Program-made: the position numbers and the translations under genes
The notes under the pieces: model-generated
Database searches by the model: none
Seen by the model: only the letters and a program-made list of their open reading frames with translations
What the model was told of the DNA's origin: nothing
In this document: positions 42,983 to 52,532 of the stretch, piece by piece
Layout: every line of letters starts with the position of its first letter
How positions within the stretch are numbered: position 1 is the first letter of the stretch
From: a virus
IMG/VR virus record: IMGVR_UViG_3300010354_000105
Coordinates: 1-57,369 of that record
Reading direction: 5' to 3' (one strand)
Length of the DNA stretch: 57,369 nt

Positions 42983-45886
42983 CTACGCTGGGACTGCGAA
43001 TCGGAAGTTATTGGTATATGCGTTTGTGGTATTAGCCGAGCTAGCACCAGTGTCTTCCAAACTACGTGTTGACTGGAAGTTGGTACCACCTAGGGTCATC
43101 CTAAAGGTTTGAACCGAACTTGTTAACACCCAGTGGTCTGTGGCTGTTGCTGTGGAATCGTAAAAATCATTGCTGTCAATGGTAACACTGACTGTGTCCA
43201 TTAATGTTCCTAATGAACTTGGAATGATCTTTAATCCATAAATTCTACCACGAATATCCGGATCGTACATTGGTCCTAACACCACAACCGGGCTAAACAT
43301 AAAACGTTTAGCGTTGTAAATGTTGGTGTACACAGGAACCATATGACCCATGTGTGGTTGGAATATGGTGTTGGCCGGGTGTGTGATTGCGCTAGCCGAC
43401 GGTGTACCGGGGCTAGTATAAGATCCGCAACCACCTAATTCAAACAAGTGACCCCAACGACCTGTTGTAATGGTAACAGCACTATATGTATGTGCGTTCA
43501 ATCCTACTAGGTCGCCGGCACTGTTTCTAACTCGTGGAGTTGCCAACACGTTACCATGAACCGCAGTATGGCTGATCGGTGCAGTAGGTGCTTGAGTTGC
43601 CCCAACAGGGAATCTATTTCCGTGGATGTAAGCAAATGCAGGCCATGGACTTACACCAGGAGTACCCGATACCGGAGCACCTGTGTTGATCACAACACCG
43701 GCTGTGGTACCAGCACCTGTTCCAAGATCTTCAGGTTGTGCACGCTCAAACTCAATGACACCTAACCATGCTTGAGGCAAGTTAGCAAATGTCTTACCTT
43801 GTGTAATAAAGTAACGTGGCTTAGCAAACAAGTACAAGAATCCACCTGTGGTATGACTCATATTGGTTAAATCCGTTACGCCGCCCACTGCCGAAGTACT
43901 GTCTGACAAGTTTGCTAGATTAATACCAACACCGTTGGTACCTGCATAAGAAGCAGCCCAACGCTCGTAAACAGTGAAGTTGTAAGCACAACCTGCTGTA
44001 GACAATGCGTTACCTGTGCCCGAGCCAGTGGCCAATGGATAGAATCGGAATCCAAAGAACTTACGATCGTTACTGGTATTCAGCAGAGTCGTACTGGCTT
44101 CTGCAGTCTTGTTAGGAGCACTGTAAACATACTCTAAGAAGTCAGTGGCAGCACTGATTGTGTAAATCAAAGCAGGGTTTGTACCGTTACTGTAGATATG
44201 ATTCTTCAGTGGGTGACCAAGACCAATGGTAGTAGAAACTACAGATGTCACATATGTGTACAAAGGCTGTGTTCTAAAGATTGGTGTTGCACTGGAAATA
44301 GTTCCTGATTGTGCAATGGTTAACGAAGTGTCACTGGCAATCGCGGTGACTGTAAAATACTGACCAGCCATGATAATTTCAGCACCAACGTGCAACTGTG
44401 TGGTAAATGCTGTACCAACTCCAGTTACTGTGGATGTTGCTAATGTGGCCTGACCAGTTATGGCAATTGGTGGACCGCCACCACCTTGAATTTTAATCAA
44501 GTTGTTAACGTTAAAGTTGGTCGCTGATGCCACAACAATACTAGTGTTACCTGCTGTATAAGTTGTACCAGCAGTGGTCAACATTGTTGTTGCTGTTGAG
44601 AATTTATTACCGGTTCCCGAACCTTCACGAGTTCCTTCTAACACATAACCATGCATTTTACGTTTTTCGTATATGGTACTGGTTGTGGTAGTGTGAGTAA
44701 ATGGAAGACTAACTCTAAATTGTGTGGCACTTACGATTTGTGTCACATAAACTTCAGTGCCGTCAATGATCAACTCGTCACCGACTCTGGTTTCTGTTGT
44801 TAGTGCACCATTGGTCACGTTAATTAAACTTTCATCACGATAGAATGGTATGCCGGTCACAGCTTGACGTAGTACGTTAACAGCAGTTCCAACAAATCCA
44901 GTGTAGTCGCTTATTGTAGCCGATGTAGTTGCGCCCGGGACAAAGGTAAAAGTACGTAGTTCGTCGCCAATCCAAACTTGATCGCCGGAAACTAAATCCC
45001 AACTAAAATTGGCATTAGTGCCAGTTACACTAGAACTACCAGCACTGACCGCGAGTGTGCCCCTTGGATAAGCCTTGATTTTTAATCCTGTTCCAGTAAA
45101 ATCCATGGGCTGTGTTAATGTGACACTGGTATTATTATTAATACTAGCAATCACTCTCACACGACCATTGATCTGAATGGTACGACCGGCTACACCATTA
45201 GTGGCTTTAAATATGCTTGTACCTGGGCTAACTGGTGAAGCCAATGTAGTTGTCAGTGTTGCTGCTGTATCACTGGTCACTGTGGCAACAATATAGTAAG
45301 CAGACCCAATCTGTACATAATCTCCAGGAAACAAACCGTTGGCACCACCTTGGCTAGTTACAAAACTGGTTCCAGTTCCAGTAACATTACCACCTGTGTC
45401 AACTGCCACTGTGCCAGTTAAAGCCGAACCAACTGTCACAGAGTTTGTGAGTTCTGCTAAGAAGAACGTGTTTAAACCAGTTACGTTGGCAGATCCGTTT
45501 GTCACAGAAACTGTGCCATTGCAACTTCCGCGCACAGTAACGTTGGCAGTTCCAGTTAATGTTTGGCTAATTAATTTACACTGAGCCGGCACAGTTATGT
45601 CCGGACTAAATCCCGAAGTAACTGTAAAACTGGTGTCAGATGTGATAGCTTGCACAGTTCTAACTTGGTTACCAATGTAGACCACGTCGCCTGCTCTTAC
45701 TTGTGTGCTAAAAAGAGTGTTCACTCCAGTAACTGTGGTACCGGATGTTTGCACTACCCCTTGTAACGTGTCATTTCTTGTCCACTGATCAAACAATGCC
45801 AAAAGAGGCCAATGTTCTGCACCGGTAGTCGAAGGCCCGTATGTTATCGAAGCACTGTTTCTACCAAGTTCATTAAGTGTTGCCAT
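42983..45886 (-). CDS. Large virion structural / tail fibre protein with beta repeats
   Basis: A 967-residue protein. The N-terminus (MATLNELGRNSASITYGPST) leads into five or six beta repeats of about 55-80 residues in the first half, each with the pattern G(T/V)-x-V-x-x-G-x-x-V-T-G-x-x-x-x-F ... GD-x-V-x-IG ... V-x-x-I-x-S-D-T. The second half is globular, with LEYVYSAPNKTAEAS, KFFGFRFYPLATGSGTGN, a NRFPVGATQAPTAP segment and a final MFSPVVVLGPMYDPDIRGR region; it reads like a surface-layer or fibre tip. Similar proteins occur in marine T4-like virions. It has an AGGAG ribosome site and tandem late boxes upstream, plus its own terminator, so it is a single-gene late unit. Confidence 0.75.
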   Translation of the reverse strand: MATLNELGRNSASITYGPSTTGAEHWPLLALFDQWTRNDTLQGVVQTSGTTVTGVNTLFSTQVRAGDVVYIGNQVRTVQAITSDTSFTVTSGFSPDITVPAQCKLISQTLTGTANVTVRGSCNGTVSVTNGSANVTGLNTFFLAELTNSVTVGSALTGTVAVDTGGNVTGTGTSFVTSQGGANGLFPGDYVQIGSAYYIVATVTSDTAATLTTTLASPVSPGTSIFKATNGVAGRTIQINGRVRVIASINNNTSVTLTQPMDFTGTGLKIKAYPRGTLAVSAGSSSVTGTNANFSWDLVSGDQVWIGDELRTFTFVPGATTSATISDYTGFVGTAVNVLRQAVTGIPFYRDESLINVTNGALTTETRVGDELIIDGTEVYVTQIVSATQFRVSLPFTHTTTTSTIYEKRKMHGYVLEGTREGSGTGNKFSTATTMLTTAGTTYTAGNTSIVVASATNFNVNNLIKIQGGGGPPIAITGQATLATSTVTGVGTAFTTQLHVGAEIIMAGQYFTVTAIASDTSLTIAQSGTISSATPIFRTQPLYTYVTSVVSTTIGLGHPLKNHIYSNGTNPALIYTISAATDFLEYVYSAPNKTAEASTTLLNTSNDRKFFGFRFYPLATGSGTGNALSTAGCAYNFTVYERWAASYAGTNGVGINLANLSDSTSAVGGVTDLTNMSHTTGGFLYLFAKPRYFITQGKTFANLPQAWLGVIEFERAQPEDLGTGAGTTAGVVINTGAPVSGTPGVSPWPAFAYIHGNRFPVGATQAPTAPISHTAVHGNVLATPRVRNSAGDLVGLNAHTYSAVTITTGRWGHLFELGGCGSYTSPGTPSASAITHPANTIFQPHMGHMVPVYTNIYNAKRFMFSPVVVLGPMYDPDIRGRIYGLKIIPSSLGTLMDTVSVTIDSNDFYDSTATATDHWVLTSSVQTFRMTLGGTNFQSTRSLEDTGASSANTTNAYTNNFRFAVPA

Positions 45887-45936
45887 TTAAATGTTCTCCT
45901 GAATTATTGTATAGACGCACTAAAATCTCTATATTT

Positions 45937-45948
45937 TATTTATTTATT
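45937..45948 (-). promoter_or_regulatory. Tandem putative late promoter boxes AATAAATAAATA
   Basis: Two overlapping AATAAATA boxes on the minus strand lie 50-61 bases upstream of the ATG at 45886, in the 76-base gap after the gene at 45963. Confidence 0.55.
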
Positions 45949-45962
45949 TTAAATAGCATATA

Positions 45963-47336
45963 TCATATGCTTAACAAGGTCATAGTTAAATTTTTCCCTG
46001 ATCCGGCTACCACATTCACCGTGATGTAATCATTGGTATTTATGTCAATTGACAAGTTGGTGATCCTAGTGGTTTGGTACCCGGCAGGCAAGGTCAAAAA
46101 ACTCAAAAAGTCATTGTTTCGATACAGACCTAGCATGATATCAACGCCAGCAACGGCTCCGTTTGTTATCTGCACTGATCGTATGGTAGACTGGGAAATG
46201 GGCACAAACACTTGAGTTCCGATCAAGGGTGCACTAAAATCATTTAGAATGTTGTAGGTTTTAATGACCCCGCCACCGCCCCCGGCGCCACCCAAATTAT
46301 TAACCTGTACTGCGCCCGATCCCAAATCGCTGATGGTAAATCCGCCGCTGTCGAAACGTATGCTAGTGACATTGTTTACAGCGTTTGATATGGTATTGCC
46401 TGAAATTCTGCTGACAGATATGCTGCCGCCTACATTACTGGCCCGCCATTTTCTAGTATTGCTGTTGAAAACAAGTGCTTGTCCTTCAGTGGGCCCAATA
46501 GACAAATCTACGTCAGCAAAATTATCAATGGTGCCCAACCCTGCAACCAAAGTGGTAAACACAATGGCTTCGACATTGGCACCTTGAACCGGAGGAGTGT
46601 TAAATGTAAGTACGTTTCCAGCAACATACCACTTGGTAGTGTCTTGGTTTACGCCATTGATGTAAACCAATGTGGTTTCAGGTATGGCTGGCTGCGCTGT
46701 GAGATTGTATGTGGTTTGAACGCCATCGACACCCGAAAATAAATCCCGTATAAAAATCGAAGTCGTATTAGTAATAAACGAAATTACTTCTACTTTGGCA
46801 TTGGCAGCAGGAGCGCCACTGAATGTGATTGTGCTGCCACTTAAGGTATAAGCAGAATTATTTTGATAGACGTTATCAACGTAAACTTGAACTTGCTGCT
46901 GATTAAGCGGAGTGCCACTTAAACTAAAAATAGATTGAGCACCAGTTCCAGTAAATTGGTCCCTAAGGAAGTAATTGTTAAGATAACCTGGCAGTGCACT
47001 ACCGCCGCCACCACCGGAAATATCAGATCCTGGCGCCCATTTTGCGCCATTCCATTTTAATACTTGCCCGGCTGCTGGTGTACCGGTTATCTGTACATCA
47101 CTTAATGCACTAAGAGTACCGCCGCCAATGGGCACACCACCGATAGTGGATCCAGCCGGAAGGTTAACAATATTACCCGAAGAACTAATAACTGCTGAAC
47201 CTAAGGTGATGGTATTGCCAGTTAAAACCAGATTTCTAAGTACAGGAACCCAGCGTTTACCGTCAAATCGGTAACTTGCATTACCTTGATTATAAGTTTG
47301 TCCTGTGGTGGGATTCCCTGGAAATGAGATTGGCAT
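45963..47336 (-). CDS. Tail fibre protein
   Basis: A 457-residue protein. The N-terminus has the docking-like motif ISFPGNPTTGQTYNQGNASY then FDGKRWVPV. A Gly/Ala region with GQVLKWNGAKWAPGSD follows (about 90-110). Two repeats of about 70 residues come next (FTGTGAQSIFSLSGTPLNQ ... VQVYVDN and FSGVDGVQTTYNLTAQPAIP ... TLVYINGVNQ), typical of phage fibre shafts. The C-terminal 170 residues include ISVSRISGNTISNAVNNVTS and a FDSGGFTISDLGSG motif also seen in the gene at 56281. A perfect TATAAATA box ends six bases before the ATG and there is no ribosome site, so either a leaderless late transcript or coupling to the upstream gene drives it. Confidence 0.78.
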   Translation of the reverse strand: MPISFPGNPTTGQTYNQGNASYRFDGKRWVPVLRNLVLTGNTITLGSAVISSSGNIVNLPAGSTIGGVPIGGGTLSALSDVQITGTPAAGQVLKWNGAKWAPGSDISGGGGGSALPGYLNNYFLRDQFTGTGAQSIFSLSGTPLNQQQVQVYVDNVYQNNSAYTLSGSTITFSGAPAANAKVEVISFITNTTSIFIRDLFSGVDGVQTTYNLTAQPAIPETTLVYINGVNQDTTKWYVAGNVLTFNTPPVQGANVEAIVFTTLVAGLGTIDNFADVDLSIGPTEGQALVFNSNTRKWRASNVGGSISVSRISGNTISNAVNNVTSIRFDSGGFTISDLGSGAVQVNNLGGAGGGGGVIKTYNILNDFSAPLIGTQVFVPISQSTIRSVQITNGAVAGVDIMLGLYRNNDFLSFLTLPAGYQTTRITNLSIDINTNDYITVNVVAGSGKNLTMTLLSI

Positions 47337-47342
47337 AATTCG

Positions 47343-47350
47343 TATTTATA
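47343..47350 (-). promoter_or_regulatory. Late promoter, perfect T4 consensus TATAAATA, next to the start codon
   Basis: TATAAATA on the minus strand ends six bases before the ATG at 47336. T4 late transcripts begin about six bases after the box, which would put the 5' end at the start codon. Confidence 0.6.
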
Positions 47351-47359
47351 TTTGAAATA

Positions 47360-50300
47360 TTAGGTGAAATTCAAGGTTCCTGATGAAAGAAATGTATGAT
47401 AAACGTATCCACCATTTAATGTTATAACTCCTCCAGATGCTTTTGCTGTAGCACTAACATATCTGGCTATTACTATTCCAGATCCCCCGTTGTATCCGCG
47501 TACATTGTTGGCACCACCGCCACCACTACCTGTATTAGCAGTAGCATCGGGCCCACCTCCTCCTGTGGCTCCACCACCACCGCCTAATCCAGGTCCACTA
47601 GGCGGCTCATTATCTCTACCACCGCCACCTCCACCTGCATATTGACCACCTACCCCAGTAGAGGTTGCAGACGCCCAGGTACTAAATAGAGATGTGGCTG
47701 CTCCACCGTTTCCTCCTTTTGTTTCTCCGTCGCCGTTTTGACCAACACCGGCCGCTCCGCCGCCACCGCCCCCGGTAAAGCCTCCAAATTGATTTATATT
47801 GCCGCCCCCGTTATTACCATATCCAGTGAATCCAGCAGGAACAAAACTAGATTGTGTGGCAAGGCCACCGCCAGATGCTCCGCCACCGCCGCCAGACCCA
47901 CCGTTGCCCCCAGGTGCTTCTCTACCGCCATATCCGCCACCTTTGGCAGTTAACGTACTAAAAGATCCACTGGACACATTTGAGTCGAAACCTGTAGACC
48001 CACTTACCTGTCCTGCACCACCGCCACCACCTGCACCAACTATAATTGTGAATAGAGCCCCAGTACTCATGCTAAATGAGCCAGTCAATACACCTCCGGC
48101 ACCACCACCACCACCATTACCAAAGCCGCCGTAGCCACCACCCCCACCGCCTCCGGCTATAACAAGCCACTCAAGTGTAATAGGTCCCGAAGTGATTGGA
48201 TAAGTTTGTCCTAAACCATACAGTATTCTAACTGCACCACCTCCACCAACTCCGTAAGTTGGACTGCCAGTATTAAACGATTTTGCACCTGCTCCGCCTC
48301 CGTACAATCCACCTCCCCCGCCTGTGCCGTCAAATCCACCGCCCCCACCGTTTGTGCCGTCGCTACCGGCCGTTCCATAAGTATTAGTGAACCTAGGATC
48401 CCCAGTGGTACCTCCTGACCCGCTAACTCCTTGGCCAAAAATACCCACACCGCCACCGCCACCTCCACCGATGTACTTGTTGCCTGCTCCGCCCCCGCCT
48501 GAACCTCCCGATCCTGCGGAACCATTGAAACTGGTAGTACCTCCATTACCACCTGCACCTCCTGTCCCTGCATAGCCACCTGCACCACCCCCGCCACCGA
48601 CATCATAAAAACTCTCAGTACTTAGCCCACCAGCGCCTCCATTACCACCGCCATCGCCCACAAAGGTACCACCAGTTCTACCATTCCCGCCACGTCCAGC
48701 CACTGTACTTGTGTTTACAAAATAACTTATTCCTCCCGGGGTGTCGACTCCTCCTCCTGCACCCACGACCACTGTATATTGTTGACCTGGAACAACAGTG
48801 ATATTGTTTTTCCAGCCCAACCCACCGCCACCTCCACCGTGACCGCCTGCAAAATGCGTAGTAGTTTGCCCACCTCCACCGCCTATGGCCACTGCACTAA
48901 CAGTTGTAACGCCCACCGGAGCTGTCCAAGTGTAAGTACCCGGCACAGTAAACTCATTCTGTGGCGTAGCAATAATATTAATAGTTCTATCTGTATATCG
49001 TCCAACTAAATCGGTTGCCCGCAAAATAAAGGTTTTAGAACTATCATTTGGAATTAAATTTCCAGAAATAGTTTTAGTTGTATTACTCACAGTTAAACCA
49101 GATATATTACCATTACTAACAATGCTATACCAAATATTTGCACTTAACCCATATGCCACTAAGTTAGCAGTAAAAGTACCACCTGTATTTGTTATAGAAA
49201 CATTAGGACTAAACCATACAGGTGCTAGATTAGGGACTAAAAAATTATTAAATGGATCAAACGGAAGACTTTGAATCTGGTCTGTCATCCAAATAGTATA
49301 CGAATTACTGGTTTTTCGAGCGCCCACCGAATCGGTGGCTCTGACTCTAAATGAATATACATTTATGTTAGCGTTGCTGGGTGTGATTCCTGAAATAACC
49401 CCAACGGTGTTCCCGTTAATATTTCCTGATGTTATTGTTATTCCTGGTGGCAAACTTCCTGAATATACACTGTAGGTAATATTACCTGTTCCTCCACCAA
49501 TGTAAACATAGTTAGTATAATTATTACCTATAGTCCCTATAGATGTACCTCCTGTGTTAGACATGGTCATCGGTGTTACGTTCTCGGTGTTAATTTGCGG
49601 AAAAGATCTATTAAACCCCCAAATTACTCTAACAGCCCCGCCACTGCCACTGCCTGCTCTAGACCCTGCCGTAGGCGCACTACCACCACCGGCTCCACCG
49701 CCACCGGCTCCGTATGATCCGCCGGCACCTCCATCTTTTGTGCCTCCGTTGCCACCATTGGTACCGCTAGAACCTCCGGTGCCACCGTTAAAAAAGTCTT
49801 GTCCATTTCCGCCACCGGCACCGTCGGCACCTTTGCCGTAAATTCCTACGCCACCGCCACCACCACCGCCTACGTTAACCGAGGTACCCGATCCACCACC
49901 ACCGCCACCGCTGTTGAGTGTAGCAGCACCACCACCACTGTTAAATCCGCCACCACCTCCACCTTTGCCCGAGTACCCCCCAGCCCCGCCGCCACCGCCT
50001 TGCTTGAAAGCAAACTGCGTCGCAGTGGCAGTATCGCCTGCGTCCCCGCCATCACCACCTCCATATGTACCGTACGCATTACTTGCGAAGTAGGCGCCCC
50101 CACGGCCACCTGTTTTCATTGGAATATTAAGAGTAGAGGGGAAAAGAGTGTAACCCGACCCATCAGGAGCAGTTCCCCCATATCCAACTAGAATACTAGT
50201 ATTCCCAAAGTAACTAAGACTACCACTGGTTCCTTGGTACTGCCCGAGTGCATTAAATCCCCCGGCCCCTCCAGCACCAACTACCACAGTGAAAGTATCA

Positions 50301-52525
50301 TCCGGGTATGCTGTAAGGCCGTTAATCCATGCAAGTCCACCGCCACCGCCACCACTGGAACCACCACCGCCGCCGGCCACAACACCACCGCCGCCACCAC
50401 CTACTGCGACTACGCTAATGTTAGGGAAAAAACTGTTGTAAGAAAATGTATAGGTACCCGGGATTGTGTACTCAATTTGCCCAGGGTCTGGATCCATTGC
50501 TTGTAGCGTGAAGGTATTCGAAATTTGGCCAGAACCTTGTGTTATATAAACCGAATAATTTCCAGGTGGTTTTGATGGTGCAAAAAACCGGATCAAAGTT
50601 GAGCTTTGGTAGTATGTGGTTACTGGATATCCGTCAAAATTAATAACGGCAGATCTTGAAAAATCGTTGCCTTTTAATTGTACTAGTCCACCATCGACAT
50701 CAAAATACTTAAATGTTGCTGCCGAAATGACCGGTATGTACACCATACCAACAGTAAAACTTTTAATGGTTGTTTGGAATTCGGAGTCAACGGCTGTAAT
50801 ATTAAAACTATAGGTTAAATTACCAGTGACGCTAGTAAATCCGCCTAATATTCCTGTGTTGGCATTTAATGTGATACCAACAGGTAAATTAATGTTACTA
50901 GACAAGTAATAAAGTATAGACGAGTCTGATGTAGCAGCACTGACAACAAAAATGTTTGTACTGTATTCAGAGTTTGAATCAATGTTAGGCAAGGAACTTG
51001 CAGGACCCCAGACTGGAACACTACTGAATTTCATTAGAACATTTGAACTAATAGTAGAATCAGAATTTCTTACATAAACATTATAGTTTCCTACAGATTT
51101 CGCTGGTGTTGTAAATGTTAATTGATTCGACGCGACCCTGGTACTCGAAATTATAACGTTGTCAAGGTATAAAGTAACGCCTGGTTTAAAACCAGTGCCA
51201 TTGACTGTGACTACTTGACCACCGCCGACGTTGGCAGCAAAAGTATTGTTAGGGAATACGAAACCGGTGATCACCGGAGCCGAATATAGATTAACAGTAA
51301 ATGTTCTAGTGGCGTTTTGTCCGAATGCCCCAGTGGCCAAGACAGTAAGTGTATAAGTAGAGAGTGAGGAGACATTTGCTTGTCCACTTATAGCAGTGCC
51401 AGTGATTAATCCGTTAGAATTTAAACTGATGCCTGTTGGTAAATTTCCTGTAGCAATCGAATATGTTATCGACGCATCAGTGCTAGCACTCAAACTAAAG
51501 TTAAACGGATATAATTCGGTAAGTGTACCAATTAAACCGGCTGGCGTTGTCCATGTGAGAGGTGGTCTAAAGGTTAAAAAGTTTCTTCTAAAAGCGTATG
51601 TGCCATTGGTATTGTTAATCCTAACGTCATACGTTCCAGCAGTTGTTGCCACCGTGGTAAATGATATTGTTGTACTACTGGAAAATGTAAAGGCTCTTGC
51701 AGCAGCATTACCTACAATTATATTTCCACCAGACAAAAACGGTCCGCCCACAAACGTAACAGTATCTCCGCCGGTGATGACTGCGGAAAGATTACCTTGA
51801 CTCGGTGTGCTATACAATAGATCGGTTAATCTTACACCACCGGCCAAAGTCACAAAGAAGTCTCGGTAAATTTTATTTAAATTGTTATCAAAGACCGAAA
51901 CATTAAAGTTATAATTACCCACCGAGGTAACAGGAGTGCTCCCTGTGATACTCCCATTGGAATTTAGTGTGATGCCGGAAGGCAAGGACCCTGATTCTAA
52001 GGTAAAAGTAAGAGCGCCGTCGCCAATGGCAGATATCTGCTCGTATACAGAATTGTCCGGTATAATCAGGTTACCAAAAAAACCAGAAGGACTGTAAAAT
52101 TTAATCAGTGGTATGTAATTTATCCCAAACGGTAAAAAACTAGTGGCACCGTTTTGGTTATCAACAAAGACATGATAAAACCCTCGTGGGTTAGGTGGGG
52201 CCAGGAATGTTAGGAAATATTGATTTGTAACTAAAACATTGCTAGCCATGGTTTTATTAACAACAACTTGTGAATTATTTGTAAAGCCCGATCCAGCCAA
52301 TGTTATCGTTTGCCCTCCATCAACATCAGCGAATGTGTTTAGTCCGTCATAATATAAATTAGTAACCTTTACACCGGCGGCAAATTTGCTTGCAAATTCC
52401 GGTTCTAGTTTCGCTAGGGTTATGGCACCTGTGGCTATTTTAGAAGATACTACAGCACCAGAAGAGATCACATTTCCGGTAATAGCAGAATTAGCCAAGG
52501 AATTAGTAACTAGTTTATCAGACAT
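47360..52525 (-). CDS. Giant fibre protein (1721 aa): TIG/Ig-like repeats and three Gly-rich domains
   Basis: The N-terminal 45 residues are a repeat-like trimerisation or docking segment (SDKLVTNSLANSAITGNVIS ... GAITLAKLE). Residues about 48-680 alternate TIG/IPT units (TITLAGSGFTNNSQVVVN, VTVNGTGFKPGVTLYLDN) with putative Ig repeats (LPSGITLNSNGSITG, LPTGISLNSNGLITG, LPVGITLNANTGILGG). Gly-rich domains lie at about 682-972, 1190-1438 and 1450-1721, separated by another pair of Ig-like units. It is the first of three genes sharing this N-terminus and TIG-Ig order. It has no strong ribosome site; a weak TGTAAATA box overlaps the upstream stop. Surface-binding fibre is the inferred role. Confidence 0.8.
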   Translation of the reverse strand: MSDKLVTNSLANSAITGNVISSGAVVSSKIATGAITLAKLEPEFASKFAAGVKVTNLYYDGLNTFADVDGGQTITLAGSGFTNNSQVVVNKTMASNVLVTNQYFLTFLAPPNPRGFYHVFVDNQNGATSFLPFGINYIPLIKFYSPSGFFGNLIIPDNSVYEQISAIGDGALTFTLESGSLPSGITLNSNGSITGSTPVTSVGNYNFNVSVFDNNLNKIYRDFFVTLAGGVRLTDLLYSTPSQGNLSAVITGGDTVTFVGGPFLSGGNIIVGNAAARAFTFSSSTTISFTTVATTAGTYDVRINNTNGTYAFRRNFLTFRPPLTWTTPAGLIGTLTELYPFNFSLSASTDASITYSIATGNLPTGISLNSNGLITGTAISGQANVSSLSTYTLTVLATGAFGQNATRTFTVNLYSAPVITGFVFPNNTFAANVGGGQVVTVNGTGFKPGVTLYLDNVIISSTRVASNQLTFTTPAKSVGNYNVYVRNSDSTISSNVLMKFSSVPVWGPASSLPNIDSNSEYSTNIFVVSAATSDSSILYYLSSNINLPVGITLNANTGILGGFTSVTGNLTYSFNITAVDSEFQTTIKSFTVGMVYIPVISAATFKYFDVDGGLVQLKGNDFSRSAVINFDGYPVTTYYQSSTLIRFFAPSKPPGNYSVYITQGSGQISNTFTLQAMDPDPGQIEYTIPGTYTFSYNSFFPNISVVAVGGGGGGVVAGGGGGSSGGGGGGLAWINGLTAYPDDTFTVVVGAGGAGGFNALGQYQGTSGSLSYFGNTSILVGYGGTAPDGSGYTLFPSTLNIPMKTGGRGGAYFASNAYGTYGGGDGGDAGDTATATQFAFKQGGGGGAGGYSGKGGGGGGFNSGGGAATLNSGGGGGGSGTSVNVGGGGGGGVGIYGKGADGAGGGNGQDFFNGGTGGSSGTNGGNGGTKDGGAGGSYGAGGGGAGGGSAPTAGSRAGSGSGGAVRVIWGFNRSFPQINTENVTPMTMSNTGGTSIGTIGNNYTNYVYIGGGTGNITYSVYSGSLPPGITITSGNINGNTVGVISGITPSNANINVYSFRVRATDSVGARKTSNSYTIWMTDQIQSLPFDPFNNFLVPNLAPVWFSPNVSITNTGGTFTANLVAYGLSANIWYSIVSNGNISGLTVSNTTKTISGNLIPNDSSKTFILRATDLVGRYTDRTINIIATPQNEFTVPGTYTWTAPVGVTTVSAVAIGGGGGQTTTHFAGGHGGGGGGLGWKNNITVVPGQQYTVVVGAGGGVDTPGGISYFVNTSTVAGRGGNGRTGGTFVGDGGGNGGAGGLSTESFYDVGGGGGAGGYAGTGGAGGNGGTTSFNGSAGSGGSGGGGAGNKYIGGGGGGGVGIFGQGVSGSGGTTGDPRFTNTYGTAGSDGTNGGGGGFDGTGGGGGLYGGGAGAKSFNTGSPTYGVGGGGAVRILYGLGQTYPITSGPITLEWLVIAGGGGGGGYGGFGNGGGGGAGGVLTGSFSMSTGALFTIIVGAGGGGGAGQVSGSTGFDSNVSSGSFSTLTAKGGGYGGREAPGGNGGSGGGGGASGGGLATQSSFVPAGFTGYGNNGGGNINQFGGFTGGGGGGAAGVGQNGDGETKGGNGGAATSLFSTWASATSTGVGGQYAGGGGGGRDNEPPSGPGLGGGGGATGGGGPDATANTGSGGGGANNVRGYNGGSGIVIARYVSATAKASGGVITLNGGYVYHTFLSSGTLNFT

Positions 52526-52532
52526 TTTATAT

